64,000 nucleotides of DNA from contig NC_135259.1 of NCBI RefSeq assembly GCF_964204865.1, forward strand, positions 16,750,974-16,814,973, in the 5' to 3' direction. Both the position numbers and the translations under genes were made by a program. The DNA comes from Styela clava. Its lineage: Eukaryota; Chordata; Ascidiacea; Stolidobranchia; Styelidae. Shown in pieces: positions 1 to 11,014 of the stretch (position 1 is the stretch's first letter; every line of letters starts with the position of its first letter). The notes beneath the pieces are model-generated. The model saw only the letters and a program-made list of their open reading frames with translations. It was not told the DNA's origin and ran no database searches.

Positions 1-750
1 TCTTATCATTCATTGTATACATATGCATGATAGTGTGTGCATTATTGGATTAGTACCATAAACCATATCTAACGGGTAGTCAGGTACAATCCATATCTAC
101 TAGAGCAAATTCTTTAAATTTTGTGTTTCCAGTTTTATAAGTCTTGAGAATCTTTTATTATAAAAATTAAGTTGTCGTGATTAATTGCACAATTAGCACA
201 ATTGATTTTGATCGCACTGCGGCAATTTATGTGCCAATTTCTTGCGCCCAATGCAACAATCGCTCATTTCTATCAATAACAATAGGAAATTACATAAAAT
301 ATTTCATTATAATAACTGAATGTGAATTTATGATATCATCCAATGTTTTCCTAACTTTATCAATATCAAACACCAAAACTGTTCAAAAGACAACCATGCC
401 AAAAAAGATAGAATTCAATAAATATATTTTGACAAAATTTCAAATGTCAAGGACTAATTGATGATTTAATCAGATCGTCATCCTTGTTTCAAATGTTAAA
501 AATTATTGATATAATTAGAGCTGTGTATATTTAAAAGTTAAAACAGAATGAAAATACCTTGATAAAAAATATTTCTTTAACCAGCTTTCCCAATATATCA
601 CAACGCATTACTTTTTTGCACTTGAGTTGTTTTCATGTTTTTATGACAGAAATTAGTATATATTCCTTCTGCTTAAATTGTATATAAAGTGCAAGCAGCA
701 ATCAGCAAGCAGTATAATCAGCAACGCCAATTTTTGAATTATAAAATAAT
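1..750. other. AT-rich sequence, no gene seen
   Basis: I see no supportable gene here. A short plus-strand open frame at 177-461 shows no domain, no splice context and no resemblance to the lectin exons that fill the rest of the window. The segment lies downstream of the pseudogene at 751-1947. Confidence 0.5.
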
Positions 751-1947
751 ATGACTGCACAGTTTCTACTTCTCCCTCCGCACCGTTCTGACGGCCCAAC
801 CCAAATTCCTTCATTGGTGATGTCGTCCAATCCTATCCATGCATACGACCCGGTTAGGTAATGTTTCGCGAATATTTCACTAAATAGATGCGGAAATAAT
901 AATTACTGCCAGTTAGGTCTTCTCTTGTAGCCAAATGCAGTATATATATTACAGTAAAAGAGAGAAAGTTACAAATTTATCGGTACGCTATTCATTGGTA
1001 TGGAAGTTTAATTTCGACTTGTGTCAATGTACGCCAAAAATAATATGCAAATACTGACAGTGTTTTGTTTCAATATGTGCAAAATTTGTGGTGAGACAAC
1101 AAGTTACAAAAGGCCAAAAATATTGTTAACAAATATAAAATGAGTTTCTGGTAAGTACTTTCCATATTGCCGGGGAATATTTTGAAAATTTGTAAAGTAG
1201 TAGAGAAAGTAGGTGAGTTGTAAGTAAAGTAAGCAGCGGCTTTTACATCAACAAAAACAACATCTGAAAATACATTTTATTTGTACAGTGAAACTTATAA
1301 ATATTGATATGTCTAAAACTTACATAAAAAAACTTTTATAGTACTAACTTACTTTTTCATTTGGTTGTCCCTAATTCCATTTGAAACCAAACGAGCTCTC
1401 ATTCTTTCATATTGGGCTTTTGCAGTAGTATAGTTGACAGAATCATTGAATCGTTTGTAAAAGAGACTATTGCTCGCTATGGAACATCCGATAATGAACA
1501 ATTATGAACAATTTAAAACAAATTTTTGATTTTGATACGCCTATTGTCAGAGAAATCAATTGACCAACTTAACTTTTTATTTATATTATTTTCTGTTTAT
1601 TTTGATTTTGCTTCGGTGAAGTATGTTACTCTGATAAAACAAAAATTCAAGGAAAAAGTTCAATTATCTGGAATGTGAACTTACTTTAATGTAATGGAAA
1701 TATATTGCTAGTTTTTTTTAAAATGTTTCGACTCATTGATGGATTTTAGAACTTATATTAAACTTCATTGACATACATTGGCAAGTTTCAATAAAAATTC
1801 AAGGTAACTTACCTTTTCGAGTGTCGTTTTTTAGCTATTAACCTATTAATAACATAAACTTACTTTTCTGTGTTTCATTCAAAATCTTCTCGAGGGACGA
1901 ATTGAATAGCATTATCAATTTTTCAAAAGTTTTTACTTGTTGAACTT
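751..1947 (-). pseudogene. Lectin gene A, 5'-truncated CTLD pseudogene
   Basis: This is a relic of the same gene type as its neighbours. Final-exon remains (751-879) read EIFAKHYLTG, AWIGLDDI and NEGIWV, then jump to the GGR..NCAV region, so the middle of the CTLD (the WSDGVNESPSAIW part) is deleted. The first CTLD exon follows at about 1353-1485 but has lost its 5' end and acceptor. A mini neck remnant (about 1813-1833) and one neck exon (1864-1947; VKTFEKL, SSLEKILNETQ) are still recognisable. No transmembrane exon or exon 1 is present before gene B ends at 2226. I infer truncation by duplication or deletion. Confidence 0.8.
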
Positions 1948-2225
1948 CTAGGAAACAATTGCATTTTCTTGCATTTTCCTTAAACTTTCAACATGTAATG
2001 CCAATTTTGTGATTTCATGACAAGAAGATAATTCAAACCATATTTAAAAAATTCAAAAGCAATTAAGAAACGAATAAAATAATATCACAAACAATAGAAT
2101 GTTGAAATAATAAATCAAATATAGTTACATTGCGTTAATTTTTCATTCGTGAACAGACGATAAGGTAAGTCGTATATTGATACAATAATTTCGAAATAAA
2201 ATAAATAATTTGGTGAAATGATTGT

Positions 2226-4443
2226 TCACCATGCAAATTCTTTTTCGCAGACAAATCGATGGGTGTCAGAGCATGAATAATCGTGAAGACCAAGTTTAGA
2301 GGCAAACAACTTATTTACGACACAGTTTTCGATTCTGCCACCGTCTGGTTGTGACGATTCCCATAATCCGCTTGGTGACTCATTTACTCCATCCGACCAA
2401 ATCCAAGTTCCTTCATTGCTGATGTCGTCCAATCCTATCCATGCATTCGCCCCGGTTAAGTAGTCTTTCGAGAATATTTCACTACAAAGATGCAGAAATA
2501 TTAATCACCGACAGTTAGAGCTTAATTTATAGCCAAATTACATTTACATTAAAGTTCACATGTGCAAGGGAAAAAATTCCAAATTCATTGGGTACGTTTT
2601 AACGTTATGAAAGGCTAATTTTGACTTGAGTCAACGTCCACAATTAAACATCTTCCCGAAACAAATAAGCGAATACTCACGCTGTTTCGTTTAAATATTA
2701 CTGAAATTTGTGGTAAAACAACAAGATACAAAATGCTAAAATGATTGTGAACAAATGCAAAATGCGTTTTTGGCAAGTACTTTCCATATTGACAAAGAAT
2801 ATTTTGAAGCATTTATCAAATCAGTAGAGAATGTAAATAAGTAGAAAGTAAAGTAAGTAGTGGCTTTTACATAAATATCAACAACATCTAAAAATACATC
2901 TCATTTGTACTGTAAAACGTAGATCTAACTGAAAATACATGACAGGAAGAGTGTAAAAGTCACAAATCACTAACTTACCTTTTCACTTGGTTGTTTCTGA
3001 TTCCAGTTGATACCAAACGAGCTCCCAATACTTTGCATTGAGTCTTTGCAGTTGCGTAGTTGACAGAATCAGTGAAACGTTTGTAAATGAGATTATTGCT
3101 TGCTCTGAACCATCCGGATATCAATACCATTTCGTTAATCATCGCATTTACATTAGTTAGTCTTGTGTTCTACAAAATCGAATTAGGTTTGAATAAAACA
3201 CTAGAATAGTTATGTCTCATTTTTCTAACTATAAAATAAAAACAATAAAAACAGGGATGTTTATCAGGAATTCTATTTTATTATAATTCATCAAATAGCT
3301 AAACTCACCAATTTATTTTCCCCGTTGTATATTTTTGAGTCCAGGTGACTTATTTCTTTTTTGATTGTAATTTCCAATTCACGTTTTAGGCCCAAAACAG
3401 ATAAAAATTCACCATGCATATGTTTCAATTCATTCTGAAGCTAAATAAATTGAGACATTTGAATAAATATTAAATAAATTGTTCTATCTGGCTTATCATA
3501 TACGTCGCATGGAGCTTGACTCGTCATTTCTCCAAATAAATTAATTCAAAAAACGAAATATCAATACTAACTTGCAGAATAAGGATAAATGCAGTGACAG
3601 ACACTAAGAAGGAGATCCCCAACAATATCGCGACAACAATAATACTTTTCTTGTTCCTATATCGATTGTTATCTAGGGAAAAAAATGCACGTGAGTCGGA
3701 TAATAATGAATATCTCGAATAATTTAAAATATTTACTTGTGTCTCATCTGTTGTGATTAACGTGAATAAAGCGATTCTCTTTTTTTCCATCTGTCTCAAA
3801 AATATCTTTTTTAAAATATTATTTGTATTTTTTACATGTATTAAAGATTTACGATTTTATAAATATATACATAGTTGTCGCTAGAAAATCAGAAAGTTTG
3901 AAGGTCAGATTAGATCATGAATAAAATGCGTATATAGGTATATTTAAGTGAAATGATAACTCATAAATTAACAATCGAAACTCTTGGGTTTGTAGGTATA
4001 ACACTGCTGTAAAATGCACGGTCGACATTCTGAGCATTCTTGAGTGTAATAAAACATATGATTTAAAAGACTTCGTAAAAGTTATCTTTTCTATATATAT
4101 ATATATATATAGGTAGTATAATGTTGTAGGTATAACACTGCTGTGAAATGCACGGTCGACATTCTGAGCATTCTTGAGTGTAATAAAACATATGCTTTAA
4201 AAAGACCTTGTAAAAGTTATCTTTTGTATATATATATATATAGCCGTTGGACAAATTTTCTGTATTTCTAGCGAGATTCATGTATATTCAATTTTATTAT
4301 GTTCTTACTACTGTAATATTAAAATTACAAGTGAATAAAATAAAATGCAAACCTTGTTTAGCAATTGTAGGCGATTTCGAAACAGTTCGAATTGTTTCAT
4401 ATGTATTTGCAACATTTGCATAATTTTCCATCTCCATATTCAT
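2226..4443 (-). CDS. Lectin gene B: type II membrane C-type lectin-like protein, 256 aa
   Basis: Exons on the minus strand: 4353-4443, 3572-3672, 3309-3440, 2979-3169, 2226-2481. Together they make 771 bp (257 codons) with matching phases and GT-AG borders. The start ATG is at 4441-4443. The tail carries NYANV and TYETI tyrosine motifs. The transmembrane exon begins DNNRYRNKKS (basic, cytoplasmic) and continues into about 22 hydrophobic residues. The neck is one fused 132-bp exon (44 aa, coiled-coil-like heptads). The CTLD spans the last two exons: GWFRASNNL, QCKVLGARLVS, AWIGLDDISNEG, then IENC and FVCEKEFAW. The EPN position reads QPD, so classical calcium-dependent sugar binding is doubtful. 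No signal peptide; type II topology is inferred. Exon 1 lies in an inverted repeat with a mutated second copy. The ligand is unknown. Confidence 0.85.
3990..4228. repeat. Tandem duplication, 134-bp period, in intron 1 of gene B
   Basis: Two nearly identical copies begin TTGTAGGTATAACACTG at 3990 and 4124. Each ends in a TA microsatellite (about 4094-4111 and 4230-4242). Copies differ at only a few positions. The unit lies in intron 1 of gene B. Confidence 0.85.
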
Positions 4444-4701
4444 GCTCCAGGAATTGTTCTCCACAACAAATGTGGTGGTGTCGGTGGCCTTTTTATGGAA
4501 AATTAGCAGCAACTAAGCAGTAAATTAGTCACCAATAACTGAAACAAGTCACGCGTAAAATAAGTTCTATTACACAAAAGCGGGCCACATAATCACATTT
4601 GTCATATATATCATTATACTACACAGCAAACACGATAGCTGTTATAACAAAGAAACGTCGTTAAGTACATACGTGGGTTGCCCTTAATATATGTGGTGTG
4701 C
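4230..4701 (+). repeat. Left arm of a ~470-bp inverted repeat carrying lectin exon 1
   Basis: This segment is the reverse complement of 5464-5937 with only a handful of differences. It holds gene B exon 1, its 5' leader and about 260 bp of proximal promoter. One border is a TA run; the other is GTGTGC (4696-4701). The loop between arms is about 760 bp. Confidence 0.93.
4488..4500 (-). promoter_or_regulatory. TATA-like core promoter of gene B
   Basis: On the minus strand the sequence reads GCTAATTTTCCATAAAAAGG, the counterpart of GCTAATTCTCTATAAAACG in other cluster genes. It lies about 45-55 bp upstream of the ATG at 4443. Assignment rests on conservation between paralogues. Confidence 0.5.
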
Positions 4702-5463
4702 GGATAACGAGATTTCTGTTGCGCAAAATATTCAATCCATGACCGATGCGAGCATTTATAGTGTCTCAATTTAATAATTTAATTGTGCTCATCGTTACTC
4801 ACGTTTGATCCGAGATACTATTAGGATTACTAAAACGAAAGAATACTATTCTAAAATAACATAAAGTACGTGAAAAACTGCCAACTATAAATAAAACGGA
4901 GTTGTATTTTTGCGATCTTGGGATTTGTCAAACTTAATTTCGCACTCGAGATTATTTTTAAGCAAGTTATCGCTGTTTAAAAAATCACAAGGTCTGGGCA
5001 AATTACGAACGATTGAAATTTATTCTATTGCATGCGTCTCCTTCAGTAGTTTCAGACAATCACGAAGAATAAACTTTGGTATCAAAATATTTGCATAATG
5101 TATGTTGTACCTAACAGTGTAAATTGTGCTGTATCAAAATATTTTGCACTGTACTGCATAATAAAATTACTATGACATTTATTAGAACTACACACTGTCT
5201 AAATACCGTTAGATTATATAAACTAAGTTGACACTTCTCAAAAATATAAAAATATAAAAATCCAATGAATATTCCATTGTTACGCATACAATTGTGATAT
5301 TTCTAAGGCAATCATTGGCTTTTGATTACGTCATTTCTTACGTCACTTGCCTTCTATTACTGTAAACCAGTTGCTTCCCTCATCTCAAGCATATCTCTTA
5401 TGAACTTTAAAGTTAAAGAGAGAATTTAAAGTATCAATTTACATTATAAAAGATATCTCATCG
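4702..5463. promoter_or_regulatory. Loop of the inverted repeat with a shared upstream module (about 5260-5440)
   Basis: The part at about 5260-5440 resembles 42770-42930 and 48340-48560 in the same orientation: a GCAATCATTGGCTTTTGATT-like stretch, ACGTCA motifs, then a conserved AAACCAGT...GCTTCCC segment. At 48.4 kb this module lies about 280-450 bp before gene J. Here it precedes the plus-strand exon 1 copy (5723), not gene B, which faces the other way. The rest shows no gene; the short plus frame at 4910-5098 has no support. Confidence 0.55.
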
Positions 5464-5937
5464 TGCACACCACATATATTAAGGGCAACCCACGTATGTA
5501 CTTAACGACGTTTCTTTGTTATAACAGCTATCGTGTTTGCTGTGTAGTATAATGATATATATGACAAATGTGATTATGTGGCCCGCTTCTGTGTAATAGA
5601 ACTTATTTTACGCGTGACTTGTTTCAGTTATTGGTGACTAATTTACTGCTTAGTTGCTGCTAATTTTCCATAAAAAGGCCACCGACACCACCACATTTGT
5701 TGTGGAGAACAATTCCTGGAGCATGAATATGGAGATGGAAAATTATGCAAATGTTGCAAATACATATGAAACAATTTGAACTGTTTCGAAATCGCCTACA
5801 ATTGCTAAACAAGGTTTGCATTTTATTTTATTCACTTGTAATTTTAATATTACAGTAGTAAGAACATAATAAAATTGAATATACATGAATCTCGCTAGAA
5901 ATACAGAAAATTTGTCCAACGGCTATATATATATATA
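5464..5937 (-). repeat. Right arm of the ~470-bp inverted repeat
   Basis: Reverse complement of 4230-4701. Differences include a single substitution in the leader-distal part (CTTCTGTG here versus a complement of CTTTTGTG) and a C-to-T change in the coding part that creates a stop. Confidence 0.93.
5723..5813 (+). pseudogene. Second copy of lectin exon 1, with a nonsense mutation
   Basis: The plus-strand copy of gene B exon 1 starts with ATG at 5723 and encodes the same MNMEMENYANVANTYETI. The next codon is TGA (5777-5779), where gene B has CGA (Arg). The donor CAAG|GTTTGC at 5814 is intact. No transmembrane, neck or CTLD exon follows on this strand, so this is an orphan exon. It retains the upstream module that gene J has, which suggests it keeps the older promoter context. 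Confidence 0.85.
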
Positions 5938-5973
5938 TATTGCATGAATCATTGTCATAGAACCTAGAAAAAC

Positions 5974-6174
5974 TTAGATAGTCCGGGTACCGTTACCGAT
6001 TATCTTGATACATAAACTGATAATTTCCCTTAGCTGTTCTACAGTTCCAGCTCCGTTCAGGGTATGATTTTCGAGGAGTTGTTGATAAAATATTTCGTTT
6101 TGTCTTCCGTGTTCATATATTCGAACTTTGCTCTCTTGCTTGCTAATCCGTTTACAATTGGTCATTATTATCAT
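5974..6174 (-). pseudogene. Degenerate coding fragment, family X (possibly helicase-derived)
   Basis: The minus-strand frame contains QESKVRIYEHGRQNEIF and NHTLNGAGTVEQLREI. The first part matches QERYAQIYGHEGQNGIF in the frame at 11851-12249 and QESNAHIYGQVDQ near 56400. Such repetition points to an interspersed, decaying gene or element. A weak resemblance to the segment after the DEAG motif of MOV10-type helicases (HGxxGxxxRE...SWFNxxEAxxV) is my inference, not established. 6175-6826 shows nothing else I can support. Confidence 0.4.
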
Positions 6175-6826
6175 TTGTAGTTGAGTCTATTACTAACTAA
6201 TTGTACTTGTACAATACGTCATAATTTGCTTATCGTTTATCATTCAAAGTTCAAGAGCTAATTTCCGTTTTCAACAAATGTCGTAAAGAAATTATGATTA
6301 CATTACTCTAAGAAAATTAAATGTTGAAATATGATGCTATACAATTTTTAATTCTAAAGCTTGTGAAAAATGAAGAGATCGGATTAAAATGAAAGCAGTT
6401 GCGTTGACATAAAACATTGGGTTTCATTGAAAACCTTCAAAGAATATTTGAATCAATTCCAAAGTAGGCTTTATATTCTTCTACCAAATAAAAGTCCTGC
6501 AATTATTTTTGAATGCAATACAGCTTGTGCATTGGATATTTACAGTCGTCGTGGCTAAAATTTATATTTTTCACAAATACAGAAGTACAAATTTACCCTC
6601 TTATCCTCGGAATATTTGTCCCTAATATCATATTTTGTTTATGTGTTTTGATACCGAGGATAGCAAATATTTGTGTTGGACCAAGTTAGAAGAATTTAAT
6701 CGAAAATATGAAAGTTAAATAATAATTTATAATAACAAAAATGAATCCAAGTTTTTATCAACATGTCTTAAGCATGATAAACATGGTCACAATTACAACA
6801 TTGCATGAAAAACAAGGTCCCAATTT

Positions 6827-9014
6827 TTACTCATACTCTCTTTCGCAGACAAATTTATGGAAACGGGAGCAGAATATAGCGTGAACACCAATGTTTGCCC
6901 GCAACAATATGATGACTGCGCAGTTTTCGGTTTTACAACCGTTTGGTTCTGAGGTTTCCCACATTGGTGAACCACGTCCTCCATCTGACCAAACCCACAG
7001 CCCTTCACTGTTGATATCGTCCAGCCCTATCCAAACGGGAACACGTCCACTCATGTAATAGTTCGGAAATATTTCGCTAAATGTATAAAATTATTTTAAT
7101 CACATTTAGAATTCATTCTTTGCTAAATTTTCACATATCATATTTCACTAATGTACTTGTGTTTTTTCTTTCAACAAAAATACTATAGTGTTTGTAAATA
7201 TTGTATGAACGAAGAAAATGAAACTCCTTTAATGTGTTATAACAAAATATTGCACGATATTTGAGCATATTAATAATTCAGGACAAAAATTTATCTTTCC
7301 AAAACTTAAGGTAATGAAAGTTTATTATTCAAAGAGTTTAAAAACTTATTTCACACAAACAGCCAACTCACTTTTTCACTTGGTTGTTCCTCATTCCAGT
7401 TGAGACCAAGCGAGCTCCCATTCCTTCACATTGAGCTTTTGCAGTTGTGTAGTTGACGGAATCAGTGAAACGTTTGTAAAATAGATTATTGCTCGCTCTG
7501 AACCATCCGTCCATGGCCAATAATTTGTCAATATTCGAATTCGCATCAGCCAGGCTTTCATTCTGTAAAGTAAATGGAATTTTAAAATTTTTTTTTGTAC
7601 AAAAATAGGGGCAATGGAAATCTTTGATAATAACTTTGTTCAGGCTTTATTTTATTCTTGATAATCTTCAATTCATGCTTTTTTTATGAAAGCTGGTAAT
7701 TTATCAAACGAGGGAATATATAGTAAATAATCTCAAAGCCGGAATATTTTATAGTTGATTTCATGCATTGCAGTTATTTTTAAGCACAATCTACTTTACT
7801 AAAGATTGGTTCTCCTGTTGTCGGAGGGGTCAGTCGGTGTCAAAACCTTGTGTAATTCATTTCATTTGTTTCACAATTTTCAGTTTGGTTATAATTAATG
7901 TGATATACTATGTAAAATGTGATGCAAATTCTAAATTAATACACTCTTAATTTTTTTTCTTTCATTTCATATCTTCGTGAGGAACAAATCGGACTGCATT
8001 TTTTTTATCAATAGTTTAACAGCACTATCCAATTATACTTCAAAATATCTTACGTTTCCAATATCGACAAGAGAGGAATCAGTCACATTGATTTTCTCTA
8101 ATTTCTCACTCATATGTTTCAACTCGCTCTGAAGCTTAAAATAAATTTGAATATTGCAATAAATACAAAATCACAAGCACTATCCAATTATAATTCAAAA
8201 TATCTTACGTTTCCAATATCGACAAGAGATGAATCAGTGGCATTGGTTTTCTCTAATTTTTCACTCATATGTTTCACCTCGCTATGAAGCTTAAAATAAA
8301 TTTGAATATTGCAATAAATAGAAAATCACAAGCACTATCCAATTATAATTCAAAATATCTTACGTTTCCAATATCGACAAGAGATGAATCAGTCGCATTG
8401 ATTTTCACTCATATGTTTCACCTCGCTCTGAAGCTTAAAATAAATTTGAATATTGCAATAAATAGAAAATCACGAGGTAGAAACAAATAAATTTCGAAAA
8501 TATACGGTATTGGAACTAACTTGCATGATCAGGATAAATGCAGCAACCGACACCAAGAAGCAGATTCCAAAATATATGGCTAGAATAATCAATGATGTCT
8601 TATTTGTGCCTTTATTGTTGGCTATAAAAAGAAGATATATGTAAGACGTCAATAATGGCGTAAAAGAGATTGTATGGAATATCACCGGTGTCACACTTGA
8701 CGTGAATGAAGCAATTAAATTTTGTTAAGACATTAATCAAAAATTGCTGTTTTTATGTCAAAATGCCATTCATATTTTTTCACGAGTAGAAGTGTTAACA
8801 CACTGTTTTCCTTTTAAATTCAAAGAGAAAATATACTGCGTTAACATTCGTGTTTACATATTATATCTAGATTTCCTATTGTAATTTCACAAATCAAATT
8901 TTGCGTAAATCAAATAAAACACGAACCTTGCTTAGGAATTGCAGGTGGTGCAGAAGCAGAAGTACGAGAGGTTTCATAGGCATTTTCACTCAGTAAATTT
9001 ACATAAGATTCCAT
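6827..9014 (-). CDS. Lectin gene C: type II membrane C-type lectin-like protein, about 263 aa
   Basis: Minus-strand exons: 8927-9014, 8521-8621, 8209-8289, 8054-8134, 7372-7562, 6827-7076 (792 bp, 264 codons, all phases compatible). The tail starts MESYVNLLSENAYETS and ends proline-rich (APPAIPKQ). The membrane exon is ANNKGTNKTSLIILAIYFG followed by more hydrophobic residues. Each neck exon is 81 bp, phase 0-0; a third copy at 8364-8433 has an 11-bp deletion and must be skipped to keep the frame. The CTLD has GWFRASNNLFYKRF, QCEGMGARLVS, VWIGLDDINSEG, SEPNG, ENCAV and FVCEREYE. Four cysteines fit two disulfides. The WSDGVNESPSAIW part is altered to WSDGGRGSPMW. No WND motif. Confidence 0.83.
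8025..8475. repeat. Three tandem copies of a neck exon plus intron, 155-bp period
   Basis: Neck exons at 8054-8134, 8209-8289 and 8364-8433 repeat with an exact 155-bp spacing together with intron sequence (AAGCACTATCCAATTATA). The copies are very similar, implying recent unequal exchange. The copy nearest the membrane exon carries the 11-bp deletion. Confidence 0.92.
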
Positions 9015-9059
9015 CTCCGTATTAATGCTTTATAAAATGTTCTGCTTCACAAATGCAAA

Positions 9060-9185
9060 GTTTTCGTGCAGATAATCATTTCAAAGAGAATTTGCAGCTA
9101 AGAATAATTAATCAGCTAATATTTTACGCCTGATAAAATCATTATCAGTAAGTGGAAAACTCTAATGACAGAAAACCTTATATAC
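9060..9185 (-). promoter_or_regulatory. Upstream region of gene C, class with the TGATAAT block
   Basis: On the minus strand the order is CACTTACTGATAATGATT (about 9141-9160), a CGTAAAATATTAGCTGATTA segment, then GCTGCAAATTCTCTTTGAAATGATTATC. This parallels genes F, H, I and L, except that the TATA position reads TTTGAAA, a weakened box. Confidence 0.5.
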
Positions 9186-9224
9186 CCTTTCTTATATGAC
9201 CAAGCATACGCCAAACACCTTTAA

Positions 9225-9570
9225 TAATTTCTTGATATTTATATTTCAAAATTTCCAAATGCGGTATGTCTATTGTGATCACAAATATGAATACTTAGCG
9301 GTTCAGCATAAAATATGGCAGAATACCTGCCGCAGTTACTTTCTTGATATTTTAATATTTCAAAATTTCCGAATGCGATATGTATATTGTGATCGCAAAT
9401 ATGAATGCTCAGGGGTTTAGCATAAAATATTGCAGACCATCTGCCGCATTACTTTAATGATATATATTCAAATGTTTCAAAATTTCCGAATGCGTTATGT
9501 ATATTGTGATCACAAATATGAATGCTCAGCGGTTCAGCTTAAAATATGGCAGACCGTCTGCCGCATTACT
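9225..9570. repeat. Minisatellite, ~113-bp unit, first block (about 3 copies)
   Basis: Units share AATTTCCGAATGCGATATG, TATTGTGATCACAAATATG, CTCAGCGGTTCAGCATAAAA and a small palindrome GGCAG(N5)CTGCC. Open frames here (e.g. 9430-9669) are products of the repetition, not genes. The block is interrupted at 9571 by a transposon and resumes at 10496. Confidence 0.9.
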
Positions 9571-9574
9571 TTAA

Positions 9575-10491
9575 CCCTTTTCCAGCGGCTCAGCTCATAT
9601 GAGAGAATATTTACGCTTAATTTTGTGCTCGGTAAACTACTGTTAATATCGCTCTTAGCTCTTTGTTGACTTTATCGCCTGATATGAGAGAAGCGATGGA
9701 ACCTTCCAGCCGTGACGCATCGTGCGAATTCTATAAATAGCGTGGATTTCAAAATCGCCTGTCAGACGTCTGAAAATGTCGACTCAGCTCAGACAGGAAA
9801 TACTCCTTTATAATGACTTATTGTTGGTTTAGCATGTATTTTCAGACATATATACTATCCCTGACCATCCCTGGCGCTGTGTTGTTTTGATAAATATGAT
9901 TTTGACTGCTCCATAGTTGGCAGAAGTATGGAGATTTTTTGTAGTTAAAAAAAACGTAAAATTAATGGTAATTTTAACGCGTAAATGCGCGTATGGGATT
10001 GTTTACGCCGTTCTACGCGCATTTCCGTCGAAAAAATTTAATTTTTTTGCGTTGGGGGTGGTCTGTGCAGTAATAATAAGAGCTGTGACGTCATCAGTAT
10101 CGGTAATTTGACCTTGAACTTGATACACCTGTAGATACAATTGTGAATTTCAGAGTAATAACCATTTATGCTATAATAGGCGTTTCGGTGATGTTGTGTT
10201 AGGAAAAACTTGACGAAAACGTTGAAAAAAAAATTAATTAATTAGGAATTAATTATTAACCCTCTACTGTACACAGAATTTCTAAAAGTCTAATTTATTT
10301 TTAGAAATTTTTGAGATATTTTTGCAAAAAAATTTTTTTTTCGGAGTGTAATTTAAAGATATATTGCTGAATAGAACTCTAGCACACGCTTTTAAAAATC
10401 CATAAGAGAAGCTTTAGGGCTTAGTGGTTGACAAAAAAAATAACTTTAAAAAGACCATGTCAAATAAATTGGGTCAACAGCTGTCAGAGAG
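9575..10491. mobile_element. PiggyBac-like non-autonomous element, 917 bp, TTAA duplication
   Basis: The insertion is bounded by TTAA at 9571-9574 and 10492-10495. An uninterrupted unit of the host minisatellite reads CATTACTTTAATGATAT (about 9445), so the empty site holds exactly one TTAA. The left end starts CCCTTTTCCAGC; the inverted right end starts CTCTCTGACAGC, a loose terminal repeat. No transposase frame is present; a 64-codon frame at 9917-10111 has no recognised domain. A second TTAACCCTCTACTG at about 10257 suggests nested or duplicated ends. Confidence 0.75.
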
Positions 10492-10495
10492 TTAA

Positions 10496-10990
10496 TGATA
10501 TTTTAATATTTCAAAATTTCCGAATGCGATATGTATATTGTGATCACAAATATGAATACTCAGCGGTTCAGCATAAAATATGGCAGGATAACTGCCGCAT
10601 TACTTTGATGATATTTTAATATTTCAAAATTTCCGAATGCGATATGTATATTGTGATCACAAATATGAATGCTCAGCGGTTCAGCATAAAATATGGCAGT
10701 ATATCTGCCGCATTACTTTATTGATATTTTTATTTGATCACAAATTTGAATGCTCAGCGGTTCAGCATAAAATATGGCAGTATATCTGCCGCAATTACTT
10801 TCTTGATTTTTTATTATTTCAGAATTTTCGAATGCGATATGTATATTGTGATCACAAATATGAATGCTCAGCGGTTCAGCATAATCAGTGGCAGAGTATG
10901 TGACATATTAATTTTTTTATATTCAAATGAATACGTGTTAGAATAGCCAAATGCCCTATGAATCTTGTAATTACAAATATGTTTTAATAC
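10496..10990. repeat. Minisatellite, second block (about 4 units plus decaying edge)
   Basis: Continuation of the 113-bp repeat after the transposon. One unit (about 10719-10802) lacks about 35 bp. The last unit changes into GAGTATGTGACATATTA, close to the shared upstream element of other lectin genes (GAATATGTGACACATTACTT). Confidence 0.87.
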
Positions 10991-11014
10991 ATATATGCAT
11001 AATGCATATATTTT

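Noticed and set aside
4297..4512. 71-codon frame read as one protein starting MLLIFHKK
   Set aside because: The upstream part is 5' leader; conserved coding starts at the ATG at 4443 and stops at the GT donor at 4352.
9196..9669. Plus-strand frames with repeated FQNFRMRYVYCDHKYE peptides
   Set aside because: They follow the minisatellite unit exactly, and the frame changes between units; this is translated repeat, not a repeat protein.
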